From the NCBI RefSeq assembly GCF_023078475.1, contig NZ_CP095741.1:248001-312000 (forward strand): a stretch of DNA of 64,000 bases. Direction: 5' to 3'. Made by a program: the position numbers and the translations under genes. The notes below the pieces were generated by a model. That model was not told the DNA's origin, did no database searches, and saw only the letters and a list, made by a program, of their open reading frames with translations. Shown here one piece after another: positions 27,140-37,678 of this stretch; position 1 is the first letter of the stretch; each line of letters starts with the position of its first letter. This stretch comes from Luteibacter aegosomaticola (GTDB taxonomy: Bacteria > Pseudomonadota > Gammaproteobacteria > Xanthomonadales > Rhodanobacteraceae).

Positions 27140-27223
27140 CGAGCCGGAGGGCTCGTTTTCCTGGATGCGTATTTGCACTTTCGTTGCCTTAGAAAAGGCA
27201 ACGCCACCAACAGAGTGGTGGCG
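27140..27223 (+). other. Three further adjoining hairpins
   Basis: Beyond the terminator come CGAGCC-GGA-GGGCTCG-TTTT (27140-27155), CGTTGCCTT-AGAA-AAGGCAACG (27182-27203) and CGCCACCA-ACAGAG-TGGTGGCG (27202-27223). The last two share two bases, so only one of those outer pairs can form at a time. The remaining part of the 26917-27373 intergenic stretch holds the two REPs and nothing coding that I can support. Confidence 0.5.
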
Positions 27224-27325
27224 TGCGGCCCGTCGATCGAAACCAACGGGTGGGTTGACGCAATGATGGCGTTCCAACGAGTTGCCGTCAATCAGCGATC
27301 CCCTACAAGAAAAATCGCCTGTGGT

Positions 27326-27369
27326 GTAGGAGCGCGCTTGCGCGCGATCGCGCGCAAGCGCGCTCCTAC
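27326..27369. repeat. REP palindrome, copy 2 (perfect, 44 bases)
   Basis: Identical over 44 bases to the copy at 26913-26956, with one extra outer T-A pair. It lies 4 bases after the stop of the VOC gene, which reads toward it. The two copies are 413 bases apart and flank the hairpin-rich stretch. Confidence 0.92.
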
Positions 27370-27373
27370 AAGG

Positions 27374-27784
27374 TCAAGCCGCCTGCTGGATACGGATCAT
27401 GTTGCCGGCTGGGTCGCGCACCGCGCAGTCGCGCACACCGTATGGCTGGTCCGTCGGCTCCTGCACGATGTCTGCATTTCGCGCCTGCAACTGCTCGAAC
27501 GTCGCATCGAGGTTCTTGCTGGCCAGCAGGATGATCCCGAAGGTGCCCTTGGCCATCATCTCGGCGATGGTGCGGCGCTCATCGTCGGTTACGCCCGGGC
27601 TCGCTTCCGGTGGGTAGAGCACGATCGACGTCTGCGGCTGGCCTACCGGCCCGACTGTAATCCAGCGCTTCCCGCCGTAGCCGACGTCATTGCGAACTTC
27701 GAACCCCAAGGTGTCGCGATAGAAGGCGAGGGCGGCATCAGGGTCGTTCTGGGCGAGGAAGCTGGCGTTGATCGTGATGTCCAT
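27374..27784 (-). CDS. VOC family (glyoxalase/bleomycin-resistance fold) protein
   Basis: 136 residues. MDITINASFLAQNDPDAALAFYRDTLGFEVRND is the typical first beta-alpha-beta module of VOC proteins; the second ends QPYGVRDCAVRDPAGNMIRI. The family binds a divalent metal and includes glyoxalases, dioxygenases and antibiotic-binding proteins; this single-domain form should dimerise. It starts 31 bases after the AraC-type regulator on the same strand, so the regulator probably controls it. Substrate unknown. Confidence 0.87.
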   Translation of the reverse strand: MDITINASFLAQNDPDAALAFYRDTLGFEVRNDVGYGGKRWITVGPVGQPQTSIVLYPPEASPGVTDDERRTIAEMMAKGTFGIILLASKNLDATFEQLQARNADIVQEPTDQPYGVRDCAVRDPAGNMIRIQQAA

Positions 27785-27815
27785 GACGGTCTCCGTGTGG
27801 TTAGAAGCAGTGGAC

Positions 27816-28265
27816 TCAGTCTAGGTCGTCCTTCGGCGCCGCCGCTTCTTGATTCCTGACGGGACGCGTCACGACCCGCGCCACGCACGACGGCATCCCC
27901 TCAGTCGCAGCCGCCTGCTCGCGTCGATAGGCTGCCGGCGACATGCCCACGAGTTCGGAGAAGCGCGTACTGAAGGTGCCGAGGGATGAGCAGCCGACCG
28001 AGAAGCATGCGTCGGTGACGCTGATGTCGCCGCGCCGGAGCAGCGCCATGGCCCGCTCCACCCGGCGCGTCATCAGGTAGCTGTAGACGGATTCCCCATA
28101 AGCGGATTTGAACTGCCGGCTGAGGTGGCCCGCCGACATGTGCACGCCGACGGCCAGGGATTCGACATCCAGTGGTTGCGCATACTCCCGATCGATACGG
28201 TCGCGGACGCGCCGCAAGCGGGCGAGGTCGCGAAGCTGCTTCGACGGATCGGCAGGATTGGGCAT
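27816..28265 (-). CDS. AraC family transcriptional regulator (DNA-binding domain only)
   Basis: 149 residues from ATG 28265. Two helix-turn-helix units of the AraC/XylS type: DVESLAVGVHMSAGHLSRQF and SVTDACFSVGCSSLGTFSTRF, followed by GMSPAAYRRE. No N-terminal sensor domain, so it resembles short SoxS/MarA-like activators with a C-terminal extension (about 120-149). The start lacks a good ribosome site, and an ATG 14 codons upstream is possible but overlaps the rpoD terminator region. Likely operon with the VOC gene. Confidence 0.87.
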   Translation of the reverse strand: MPNPADPSKQLRDLARLRRVRDRIDREYAQPLDVESLAVGVHMSAGHLSRQFKSAYGESVYSYLMTRRVERAMALLRRGDISVTDACFSVGCSSLGTFSTRFSELVGMSPAAYRREQAAATEGMPSCVARVVTRPVRNQEAAAPKDDLD

Positions 28266-28305
28266 GCGCTGATCGTGGCAGGCGCGCATGGCCCGCTCAA
28301 GTGCC

Positions 28306-28335
28306 AAAAAAACGCCCGCTTTCGCGGGCGTTTTT
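28306..28335. terminator. Intrinsic bidirectional terminator behind rpoD
   Basis: Seven A residues, CGCCCGC-TTTC-GCGGGCG and five T residues form a symmetric terminator; on the minus strand it ends rpoD with seven T residues. A decayed version accompanies the rpoD remnant at 17418-17435. Confidence 0.92.
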
Positions 28336-28359
28336 CAAATCACACGGTGTCCGCGGATA

Positions 28360-30231
<1,872 letters not shown>

Positions 30232-30261
30232 GCCGACCGCCGCGGGTTACAGGAACCGATC

Positions 30262-30290
30262 AGTATAGTCATTTGATGATTTTTTGACCA
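30262..30290 (-). promoter_or_regulatory. Sigma-70-like promoter for rpoD
   Basis: On the minus strand, TGGTCA (30290-30285) and TATACT (30267-30262) are separated by 17 bases in an AT-rich stretch 30 bases before the rpoD ATG. The -10 is one base from consensus and the -35 is weak. Confidence 0.5.
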
Positions 30291-30344
30291 GTTTTCAAGT
30301 GGATTGGCCCCATCCGGGGGACGCAAGAATCGCGCCAGAATGCC

Positions 30345-30821
30345 TTACAGGCCGGGCGGTTGCGTCGGGGTGGGGGTGGGAGTGACCTCAAGCCGGAAGG
30401 TGACCGGGCCGTCATTGATCAGGTGAACCTTCATATGGGCACCGAAGCGCCCGGTTTCCACCCCCGGGGGGTGGGCATCGCGTGCCAGGGCCACCAGCCG
30501 GTCGAACCAGCGGCGGGCTTCCTCGGGCTGGGCAGCCGTGGTGAAGCTGGGGCGCATGCCCTTTCGGGTATCCGCCGCCAGGGTGAACTGGCTGACCAGC
30601 AGTAGGCCACCACCCGTCTCACCAAGACCGAGATTCATCTTGCCCTCGGCGTCGGAAAAGATCCGGTAGCCGAGCAGGCGCTCCAGCATGCGTTGGCACT
30701 GGGGCTCGCCATCGCCAGGTTCCACGGCGACGAGCGCGAGCAGGCCGGCGCCGATGGCGCCCACCGTCTCCCCATCGACATCGACGCGCGCGGATTCGAC
30801 ACGCTGGATCAGTGCAATCAT
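30345..30821 (-). CDS. dtd: D-aminoacyl-tRNA deacylase
   Basis: 158 residues from ATG 30821 ([18 protein letters not shown]). Conserved blocks [17 protein letters not shown] and [11 protein letters not shown] carry the chiral-proofreading residues: the Gly-Pro of NDGPVTF is the cross-subunit cis-GP motif. It frees tRNA from D-amino acids and from mischarged glycine, acting as a cytoplasmic dimer. Odd point: after the normal end it has a [11 protein letters not shown] tail, about a dozen residues longer than usual. The upstream in-frame extension is not supported. Confidence 0.95.
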   Translation of the reverse strand: MIALIQRVESARVDVDGETVGAIGAGLLALVAVEPGDGEPQCQRMLERLLGYRIFSDAEGKMNLGLGETGGGLLLVSQFTLAADTRKGMRPSFTTAAQPEEARRWFDRLVALARDAHPPGVETGRFGAHMKVHLINDGPVTFRLEVTPTPTPTQPPGL

Positions 30822-30901
30822 GAGGGCTGTAGCGGCTAGGGACCGCGGTAGCTTAAGGGAAGAGAGCCCACTTCCCATCTTCCATCTCCTAAAATTCGAG
30901 C

Positions 30902-31807
30902 ATGCGCCCAGACATCTACGTCCTTTACCTCCTGCTACGCCTTGTCAGCCTGCTGCCCCTTCGAACGGTCCACGCCATAGGTGCCTGGATTGGCCGGCGC
31001 TCGTTGCGTTCGAAATCCCGTAGTGCCCGCTATACGGCGACCAACCTGCGCCTGACCCGGCCGGAGCTGGCGGCTGACGCGCGGGAGGCGCTGTTGCGCC
31101 AGACCATGGAAGAAGAGGGCAAGGGCGCCACCGAGATCGCCGCGATCTGGGGCGGCGGGTCGGACAAGGCCCTGGGCCTGGTCCGCGAGGTCGTGGGTGG
31201 CGAGCTGTTCGAGGCGGCGTTGGCCTCGGGCAAGGGCGTGATCATCGCTGCGCCCCACCTGGGCTGCTGGGAACTGCTCAACTACTGGCTGTGCAGCAAG
31301 ACGCCCATGGCCATCCTGTACCGGCCACCGCGTATCCAGGCGATCGAGGCCCTGCTGCGCAAGGTGCGTGGCAAGCTGGCCCCGGAGCAGGTGCGCGCGG
31401 AAGGCGCCGGTGTCCGCACCCTCTTCAAGCGCCTCGGCGCCGGTGGCACCGTAGGCATCCTGCCCGACCAGAAGCCGCGCGAAGGCGAGGGGGAGTTCGC
31501 GCCGTTCTTCGGCGTTGATGCACTCACGATGGTGCTCCTGCCGCGGCTTGCCTCGCGAACGGGCGCCACCGTGCTCTTCAGCTTTGCCGAGCGCCTGCCC
31601 GAGGGCCAGGGCTTTCGCATCCACGTGCTGCCCGCGCCCGAGGGCGTGGCCGATGCCGATATGAAGGTGGCCTGCGCGGCGCTGAATCGCGGCGTGCAGC
31701 AGTGCGTCGAACTCGCCTTCCCGCAGTACCAGTGGCACTACAAGCGCTTCACGGCCCACGACCGGCCGGATCCCTACAAGGTCAGCCCTTCCGCGACAGC
31801 CGGTTAA
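30902..31807 (+). CDS. LpxL/HtrB-type lipid A acyltransferase family protein
   Basis: 301 residues with an N-terminal hydrophobic anchor ([15 protein letters not shown]). The acyltransferase motif HLGCWE (H-x4-E, about residue 119) and downstream [20 protein letters not shown] are those of late lipid A acyltransferases, which move lauroyl or myristoyl chains from acyl-ACP to the lipid A precursor at the inner membrane. Divergent from dtd. Its last 26 bases overlap the convergent TPR gene. LpxL versus another lysophospholipid acyltransferase cannot be settled here. Confidence 0.87.
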   Translation: MRPDIYVLYLLLRLVSLLPLRTVHAIGAWIGRRSLRSKSRSARYTATNLRLTRPELAADAREALLRQTMEEEGKGATEIAAIWGGGSDKALGLVREVVGGELFEAALASGKGVIIAAPHLGCWELLNYWLCSKTPMAILYRPPRIQAIEALLRKVRGKLAPEQVRAEGAGVRTLFKRLGAGGTVGILPDQKPREGEGEFAPFFGVDALTMVLLPRLASRTGATVLFSFAERLPEGQGFRIHVLPAPEGVADADMKVACAALNRGVQQCVELAFPQYQWHYKRFTAHDRPDPYKVSPSATAG

Positions 31808-32105
31808 GGAACACGGTCATTTCCTTGCTGGCCTGGATGTCGCCGCGCGTGGTGGCGGCTTCGATGCCTTCGCGCCACGCCGCCGCTGCTCCGGCTTCAT
31901 CGTCCACGGCAAGCAGGGCCTTGCCCAGTAGCTTCCACGCCGCGGAATAGGTGGGATCGAACACCAGCGCTTCGCGGAATGCGTGTGCCGCGGCCTCGTA
32001 CTGGCCATCGCCGAGTAGCGCATTGCCTATGGAGAAGCGCAGCAGCGCGCCATCGCGCACGCCGCCGATCTGGGCGCGAAGCCGTTCGATGAGCGGGTCG
32101 GTCAT
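31782..32105 (-). CDS. Tetratricopeptide repeat protein
   Basis: 107 residues with two to three TPR units (LLRFSIGNALLGDGQYEAAAHAFREALVFDP, YSAAWKLLGKALLAVDDEAGAAAAW). Soluble. Starts inside the stop of the upstream glycosyltransferase gene (ATGA overlap) and so is translationally coupled to it; ends inside the convergent LpxL-like gene. Possibly a binding partner of the glycosyltransferase, which is an inference from coupling alone. Confidence 0.82.
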   Translation of the reverse strand: MTDPLIERLRAQIGGVRDGALLRFSIGNALLGDGQYEAAAHAFREALVFDPTYSAAWKLLGKALLAVDDEAGAAAAWREGIEAATTRGDIQASKEMTVFLNRLSRKG

Positions 32106-34045
32106 CGAACGGCGGCGCGGGTGCGCCAGTAGTCGAGCGGGTAAAGCTGGGTCGGCACGCTCGGCTCGGCCGGCACGCGGCCGTCCTGCAGGGCATCCAG
32201 GGTGGCCGCATCCCAGATCATGAGCCAGCCCGTGCGCGACGGCTGCACCAGGCGTGCAAACCGATACGCTTCCGCCGGCGGGTGCTTGGCGTACGAGATG
32301 ATCAGGCCATCCGGATGGTGCCGGGCGAAATCGTCGAGGCTGTCGCCATCGTGCACGACATCGTCGTCGTCATCGTCGTCCGCAGAGGCCGCCATGCCGG
32401 GCTGTACCTTGATCTTCGCGATGGGGTGCATGAGCCGCCCGGCGAAGTGGTACTGACCGTTGTAGGACACACCGAGATTGGCGATAGGCCTGCCAGCGCT
32501 ATCGGCCTGCGCGAGGTAGAGCGAGGCGGGCGTCAGGTCATAGCGATACCAGAGGCCCAGGGTGAACAGCGCGTTGAGCGCCACGGTACCGATGAGCCCG
32601 GCGAATGCGAGCCGGCGCATCTCGCCGCGCCCGCGCAGCAGGAGCAGCGCGCCGAGCACAATGAACACCACGCCGAAGAATCGGGCGTACGGCGCCATGC
32701 CGGTGAGCCAGATGTTGTCGGGGAAGCGCGTCGGCACGACCGCCGGCATGGCGAACAACGCGATCGCCAGCAGGAATGCGCCGAGCGACAGCGGCCAGGT
32801 GCCCAGGGCCCAGTGGTTCGCCAGTTTGGGATGGCGCTCACGCAGATCGGCGACGCAGGCGGCTACCAGCATGGTCACGCCGCCGAGTTCGGGCAGTACG
32901 TAATACAGCTGCTTGCCCGAGATCAGCGAGAACACCAGGAACGTCGGCAGCAGCCAGCACACCAGGAAGCGGAGGCCCGGTTCCAGCGGCTGGCGCATGA
33001 GGGCGACGAACAGCGGTACGACGAAGAGCAGCACCAGGATCTTGTCGATCACTGGCGGGAAGTGCGCCACCGCCGATACCAGCAGCAGCACGAAGGCGGC
33101 TGCGGCACACACGATGGCCGCCGATGCGCCCGGCCGCCACGGTTTGCGGAACAGTGTGGCCGGGAGCGCGACGAAGCCGCGCAGCCAGCCGCTCAGCGGG
33201 AAGACGATGACCGGCAGGAACAGCAGGTAATACCACGCCGGGTGGGCATGATTCTGCAGATCGTGGGCGTGGCTATCGACGACGCGTCCGGCGGTCTGGG
33301 TGAAGAACAGGCGCTGCTTATACGCCTCGCCACCGGCTTCCGCAGCCGGTATCGCCCAGGCAATGAGGATGGCAAAGCCTATCAGCAGGCCAAGGAAGCC
33401 CATGCCGTACCAGCGCCCCTTGTTATCGCGCGCCCAGGTGTTCCACAGCGGGCCGAGCAGGAAGGGGAAGAGGACATGCAGGGCCATCACCGGGCCCTTG
33501 GTCAGCAGGCCGGCACCCACCACCAGCCCGAACAGCCACCAGCGCGGCGCAGCGCGTGTCGCCGTCGGGGTAAGGCAGAGCAGCGCGGCCAGCACCCATA
33601 CGCAGAGCAGTACTTCGTACATGATCTGCAGGCCGAACAGGAAGGCGTACGCGAACGCCATGAGCAGCCACGGCGTTGCCTTCGCTACCCAGGGGCGTGC
33701 GGGAAACAGGCGGGCGGCCAGCAGCGATGCCAGCACGAGCTGCGTGCCGCCAAAGATCACTTCGAGGACACGGGGCCATACATCGCTGACGCCAAAAATG
33801 GCCCAGCCCGCATGGATCATCCAGAACAGCAGCGGCACCTTCTCGCTATAGGGTTCGCCGTTGATGTGCGGCACGAGCCACTGATGGTGTGCCCACATAT
33901 CCCACGCGACGGCCAGCGTGCGCGTCGAGAACATCGGCATGGGGCCGTGCGAAAAAATGGCCAGCAAGGCCATGGCGGCCCATAGCGGCAGCCAGGGCCA
34001 CAAGGCGCGAATATGTTCCGAGCGGGTATAGGCGCTGTTGGACAA
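32102..34045 (-). CDS. GT39/GT83-type membrane glycosyltransferase (ArnT-like)
   Basis: 647 residues from a TTG start, about twelve transmembrane helices in the first 480 residues, then a periplasmic domain. The first luminal loop HGPMPMFSTRTLAVAWDMW and the segment INGEPYSEKVPLLFWMIH match the ArnT/PMT family, where acidic residues of that loop coordinate metal. Such enzymes use polyprenyl-phosphate sugars to modify lipid A, proteins or glycans on the periplasmic side. The ribosome site is weak. In the neighbourhood are an O-antigen ligase and two GT-B enzymes, which supports a surface-glycan role. Confidence 0.82.
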   Translation of the reverse strand: MSNSAYTRSEHIRALWPWLPLWAAMALLAIFSHGPMPMFSTRTLAVAWDMWAHHQWLVPHINGEPYSEKVPLLFWMIHAGWAIFGVSDVWPRVLEVIFGGTQLVLASLLAARLFPARPWVAKATPWLLMAFAYAFLFGLQIMYEVLLCVWVLAALLCLTPTATRAAPRWWLFGLVVGAGLLTKGPVMALHVLFPFLLGPLWNTWARDNKGRWYGMGFLGLLIGFAILIAWAIPAAEAGGEAYKQRLFFTQTAGRVVDSHAHDLQNHAHPAWYYLLFLPVIVFPLSGWLRGFVALPATLFRKPWRPGASAAIVCAAAAFVLLLVSAVAHFPPVIDKILVLLFVVPLFVALMRQPLEPGLRFLVCWLLPTFLVFSLISGKQLYYVLPELGGVTMLVAACVADLRERHPKLANHWALGTWPLSLGAFLLAIALFAMPAVVPTRFPDNIWLTGMAPYARFFGVVFIVLGALLLLRGRGEMRRLAFAGLIGTVALNALFTLGLWYRYDLTPASLYLAQADSAGRPIANLGVSYNGQYHFAGRLMHPIAKIKVQPGMAASADDDDDDDVVHDGDSLDDFARHHPDGLIISYAKHPPAEAYRFARLVQPSRTGWLMIWDAATLDALQDGRVPAEPSVPTQLYPLDYWRTRAAVR

Positions 34046-34159
34046 GGGCGTCGTTACCGTTAAGGGATCATGAATTCTAAACGCACGGTCGCGAGAATAG
34101 CTGACTTTATTGGTACAGCCTGCCTTGTCGCCGGTACGTCTAGGGCGGGGGGACGGCTC

Positions 34160-35161
34160 TCAGCGCGCGGTCAGGGCGTCGATGGCCTTGCCCAGCTTTG
34201 CCGGGAACGCGGCCTCGTTCGCCACGAACCACTGCCGGGCGGCGTCGCCCAGCCCGAAGGCTTCATCGTCGGACATGCGGATGATGCGCTCGACGCAGGC
34301 TTCGAGTGCGGATTCATCGAACTTCCACAGGGTCGCGGCGTTCATCGTGCCGTTTTCGTGTGCGGCGACGCGTATGCCGTGCGCATCGGTCACCAGCTCG
34401 TTCATCGGCGCGCCATCGGTGCCCAGCACCACGGCACCGCAGCTCATCGCTTCGACGATGTAATGCCCCCAGCCCTCGGCCTCGGAAAGGCAAAGATGGA
34501 ACAGGTGCGCGTTCTGCAGCCGGCGAATCTCCTCGATGTCGGCCAGGAAGGTCACCTGGTGGTCGAGGTTGGCTGCTGCGGGCGGCCGGTCAGGCGCAGC
34601 GACGGAGGGCGACTGGTAAAGGTGCAGCGTCGGCCACTCCGGGTGGCGGCGCCACACCTCGAGCAGGCGCTCGGTGCCCTTCATGCGGCTGCCGCCGGCA
34701 AGGTGCAGGAAGGCGCGGTCGCGGGGCACGCCCTCGCGGCGGCAATCCGTGCTGGTGAAGCCAATCTGCGTCGTCGCCAGGCCCAGCTCGCCAAACGTCT
34801 TCATCGCGCTATCGGTTTTGCACAACACCACGTCGAAGCGGTGCAGGTGGCGCCGGTCACGGCGGCTCATCCACTCGGGGTGAGGGATGAAGGCGTTGCG
34901 ACGGGACATGCCCAGGTAACCGGGATGCACGTGCTCGATCGTCAGGCCCAGGTCGTAGCGGAACGGCCCTTTGCCAACCAGCCAGCGCAGGCGCATCGCG
35001 AGCTTCTGGCCCCACGCGCGCCAAGGCAGGCCGTGGGCTCGCTGGGGGGTGCGCGTTACCGTGACATCGTGGCCGAGGTCGCGGAGCGTCTGCTCAAACA
35101 GGCGGATATCGTGGGTGAGCCCGCGACCATTGTCCCAGGCGATGAGGTTGATCGATGCCAT
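34160..35161 (-). CDS. GT-B fold glycosyltransferase (family 4-like)
   Basis: 333 residues, soluble. N-terminus MASINLIAWDNGRGLTHDIRL, then the C-terminal GT-B lobe with HLAGGSRMKGTERLLEVWRR and LCLSEAEGWGHYIVEAMSCGAVV, where the Glu pair (E-x7-E) holds the nucleotide sugar. The gene starts 3 bases after the stop of the O-antigen ligase gene, so they are one operon. It likely adds a sugar to a lipid-linked or LPS-core acceptor at the cytoplasmic face. Confidence 0.87.
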   Translation of the reverse strand: MASINLIAWDNGRGLTHDIRLFEQTLRDLGHDVTVTRTPQRAHGLPWRAWGQKLAMRLRWLVGKGPFRYDLGLTIEHVHPGYLGMSRRNAFIPHPEWMSRRDRRHLHRFDVVLCKTDSAMKTFGELGLATTQIGFTSTDCRREGVPRDRAFLHLAGGSRMKGTERLLEVWRRHPEWPTLHLYQSPSVAAPDRPPAAANLDHQVTFLADIEEIRRLQNAHLFHLCLSEAEGWGHYIVEAMSCGAVVLGTDGAPMNELVTDAHGIRVAAHENGTMNAATLWKFDESALEACVERIIRMSDDEAFGLGDAARQWFVANEAAFPAKLGKAIDALTAR

Positions 35162-35164
35162 GGC

Positions 35165-36421
35165 TCAATGGCCCCTGTGCAATGGTGGCCGCAGCCCAAG
35201 CATGCGCCCGATGTAAACGGCGAGGCCAAGGGTAAGGAAGAAATACAGCGAATGCGGCATGGCACGGTAGAACACGTTGTCGGTGAGCGCGCAGAGCGCG
35301 TACATACCGGTGACCGCAAGGCCAGCGCAGGCGGGCATGGCCACGCCGTTGTCGCGGTGCATGGCATGCCGCCCGAAGAACCACAGCGACGCGCCGAACA
35401 TCACCAGCAGTAGCGCCAGGCCAGGCACGCCGCCCGTGACAGCCCACTCCAGGTATTCGCTATGGGGGTGGTCATACCGTTCGATGGAATCCGCAGCCTT
35501 GCCTTCGGCGATGCGGCCGCGCGCATACGCGCCAAACTGATTCAGGCCCACACCGGTGAGCGGGTGTTCGGCGACGGCCGAGCCGGCATTGCGCCACATC
35601 TCGAGCCGTTCGCGGACGGCGCCCGTCGTGTCGCTCTCGCTGTAGGTGGAGACTTCCTCGGAGACCCGCGCGAACCGCTCGGCGACCTCGCCATGCAGGG
35701 TGGTCGTGGCGATGCCCACCACGGATATGCCCAGCACGAGCACGGCCAGCGCTTCCCGCCAACGCTTCGTGCGCCGCCCCTGGATGAAAACCAACACCAC
35801 GAACACCGGGATGCACGCGAGCAGGGGGCCGCGGCTCTGCGTAAGCAACGCGCCATAGAAGCCCATGGCAGCAAACACGCCATGCAACACGCGTTCGCCC
35901 GGGCGCAATTCAAGACGGGCGGCCTGGATCACCCCGATAAGCGACAACACCAGGATGAACATGCCGAACTCGATGGCGCCCCACAGGCCGTTATTGATGC
36001 CGTAGGCGCGATCGATGCCTTCGATGTAGTGCTGTTCCATGCAGATCAGGCCCAGCGCAGCGGCGGAAGCACTGAGCCCCAGACGAAGGGCGATCGGCCG
36101 CAGCGGCGCGGAGAAGCAGGCGGCGATTGGCAGGAACGCAAGGATGTGTGACGGAACGTCGAACTCTTTCAGGGAAATGCCATGGGCCAGGCAATTACCG
36201 AGCCAGAACAGAAATGCGAGCGCCGCAGGCACCACGACGGGCGCCGCGCGACGATACGCGCGGCGGGTCTCCGCCTGGGTGGCGATCAGCCACAGGCCCA
36301 CCAGAAGCAGGATCGCCACGGGGATGGCCTTGGCCTTGAACGGAAGCGCGAACGATAGCGGCGTGACCGCGATCAGGAGCGACAGGACCCAGGGGCGCCA
36401 CGCGTTGGGTTGATTTTGCAC
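35165..36421 (-). CDS. O-antigen ligase family protein (WaaL-like)
   Basis: 418 residues from GTG 36421, chosen because AAGGTG lies 5 bases before it; the open frame runs 30 codons further without support into the divergent promoter region. About eleven transmembrane helices and one large periplasmic loop with GVGLNQFGAYARGRIAEG and ERYDHPHSEYLEWAVTGG; the H-x2-S/E region is the usual O-antigen ligase (Wzy_C) signature. It should join polyprenyl-linked glycans to lipid A core or a similar acceptor at the periplasmic face. Confidence 0.87.
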   Translation of the reverse strand: MQNQPNAWRPWVLSLLIAVTPLSFALPFKAKAIPVAILLLVGLWLIATQAETRRAYRRAAPVVVPAALAFLFWLGNCLAHGISLKEFDVPSHILAFLPIAACFSAPLRPIALRLGLSASAAALGLICMEQHYIEGIDRAYGINNGLWGAIEFGMFILVLSLIGVIQAARLELRPGERVLHGVFAAMGFYGALLTQSRGPLLACIPVFVVLVFIQGRRTKRWREALAVLVLGISVVGIATTTLHGEVAERFARVSEEVSTYSESDTTGAVRERLEMWRNAGSAVAEHPLTGVGLNQFGAYARGRIAEGKAADSIERYDHPHSEYLEWAVTGGVPGLALLLVMFGASLWFFGRHAMHRDNGVAMPACAGLAVTGMYALCALTDNVFYRAMPHSLYFFLTLGLAVYIGRMLGLRPPLHRGH

Positions 36422-36550
36422 TCGGCACCTTGGATGGATGGATAGCCCTGCGGGCCGGGCCCGCAAGCCATGGTACTTTACCGGATCGGGAATGCCGCTC
36501 CGTGAGTGCACGGTGGTCCGGCCGCAATTCAGTTACCGCAAAGGTCGGGC

Positions 36551-37678
36551 ATGAAGGTCCTGTTTACGAACTTCCACGCTGGCGACGGCGGCGGCCACAC
36601 CACCTATGTGGTCGCGCTGGCGCGAGGGCTGGCGGGGCGGCACACCGTAGCCGTGGCCGCTCCTCCGGGAAGCCGCCTCCATCGTGAGGCGCAGGCGCTG
36701 GATGGCGTGACCGTGGTCGATCAGCCGTTTCCGAATGGCCTTGGCAAGCTCGCCGCACGCCGACGTGCGCTGCGCCACCTGGCCGGCTGGCTGCGCGAGC
36801 ACGAGGTCGACATCGTCCATGTGAATGGTTCGGCCGACCACCGGCTCGTCATGGCGGCCGTCCGCGGCCTCCGCCGTCGCCCCGCCATCGTCCTCACCAA
36901 GCACAACTCCAAGCCCATGACCGGTCTCGGCCATGCCTGGCGCGCCCGGTTCGGCACGGACATGGTCATTGCCGTGTGTGAGTATGTGCGGCGCCAGCTC
37001 GAGGGCTCGCCGTATGCGCGTTGCCATCTCGCCACCGTGTTCAATGGCGTTGATATTCATCGGTTTGCGCCCGTATCACCCGCACCGCCGGAGCGCGCGA
37101 CCTGGCTGGCGCCCGCCGGTGAAGGTGCCGCCCTGTTGATCGGAAGCAACGCCGGCACGGCACGCTACAAGGGCTGGATGGATCTCATCGACGCGCTGGC
37201 GCTGCTGGATCCCGGCGAGCGCGAGCGCTTCCGCGTCGTACTGGCGGGCGGGTTGCCGGGCGCGGAAGATCTGGCCCATATCGAGTCGCTGGGTATTGCC
37301 CACCTCGTCCACTTCACGGGGCGGCTGGACGACGTGCGGCCCATGGTCGCCTGCCTTGATGCGGGTTTCGTCCTGTCGTGGGACGTGGAGACGATCTCGT
37401 TCGCCTGCAGGGAAATGATGGCGATGGGTAAGCCGGTTCTCGTCAGTGACTACGCGGGGCTACCCGAGAACATCCGCCAGGATGTCGATGGCTGGGTGGT
37501 GCCCGCGCGCAACCGTGAGGCTATCGCGGCGGCGCTGCGTGGCCTGTGGGCGAAGCGTGCCACGCTCCCGGCGATGGGTCATGCCGCCCGTCAGCACGCG
37601 GAAGCTGCGTTTGGCCTGGAACACTTCGTGGATGCCACGGAGCAGGCTTACGCCGGCCTTCTCTCGAGCAGGGCGTAA
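36551..37678 (+). CDS. Family 4 glycosyltransferase (GT-B)
   Basis: 375 residues. MKVLFTNFHAGDGGGHTTYV at the start is the glycine-rich acceptor-side loop of GT4 enzymes; the C-terminal lobe has LIGSNAGTARYKGWMDLIDA and SWDVETISFACREMMAMGKPV with the E-x7-E pair. ATG 36551 is preferred to an earlier in-frame one. It is divergent from the O-antigen ligase and ends with a 31-base overlap into the convergent rsmB gene. Likely role: LPS core or O-glycan assembly. Confidence 0.87.
   Translation: MKVLFTNFHAGDGGGHTTYVVALARGLAGRHTVAVAAPPGSRLHREAQALDGVTVVDQPFPNGLGKLAARRRALRHLAGWLREHEVDIVHVNGSADHRLVMAAVRGLRRRPAIVLTKHNSKPMTGLGHAWRARFGTDMVIAVCEYVRRQLEGSPYARCHLATVFNGVDIHRFAPVSPAPPERATWLAPAGEGAALLIGSNAGTARYKGWMDLIDALALLDPGERERFRVVLAGGLPGAEDLAHIESLGIAHLVHFTGRLDDVRPMVACLDAGFVLSWDVETISFACREMMAMGKPVLVSDYAGLPENIRQDVDGWVVPARNREAIAAALRGLWAKRATLPAMGHAARQHAEAAFGLEHFVDATEQAYAGLLSSRA

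Noticed and set aside
26913..27369. CRISPR-like array
   Set aside because: Only two palindromic repeats 413 bases apart, without spacers or cas genes; they are REPs. The same holds for the cluster at 58354-58521.
32282..33985. 567-codon open frame opposite the GT39/83 gene
   Set aside because: Composition (Gln/Glu/Arg/His-rich) mirrors hydrophobic codons of the membrane protein on the other strand.
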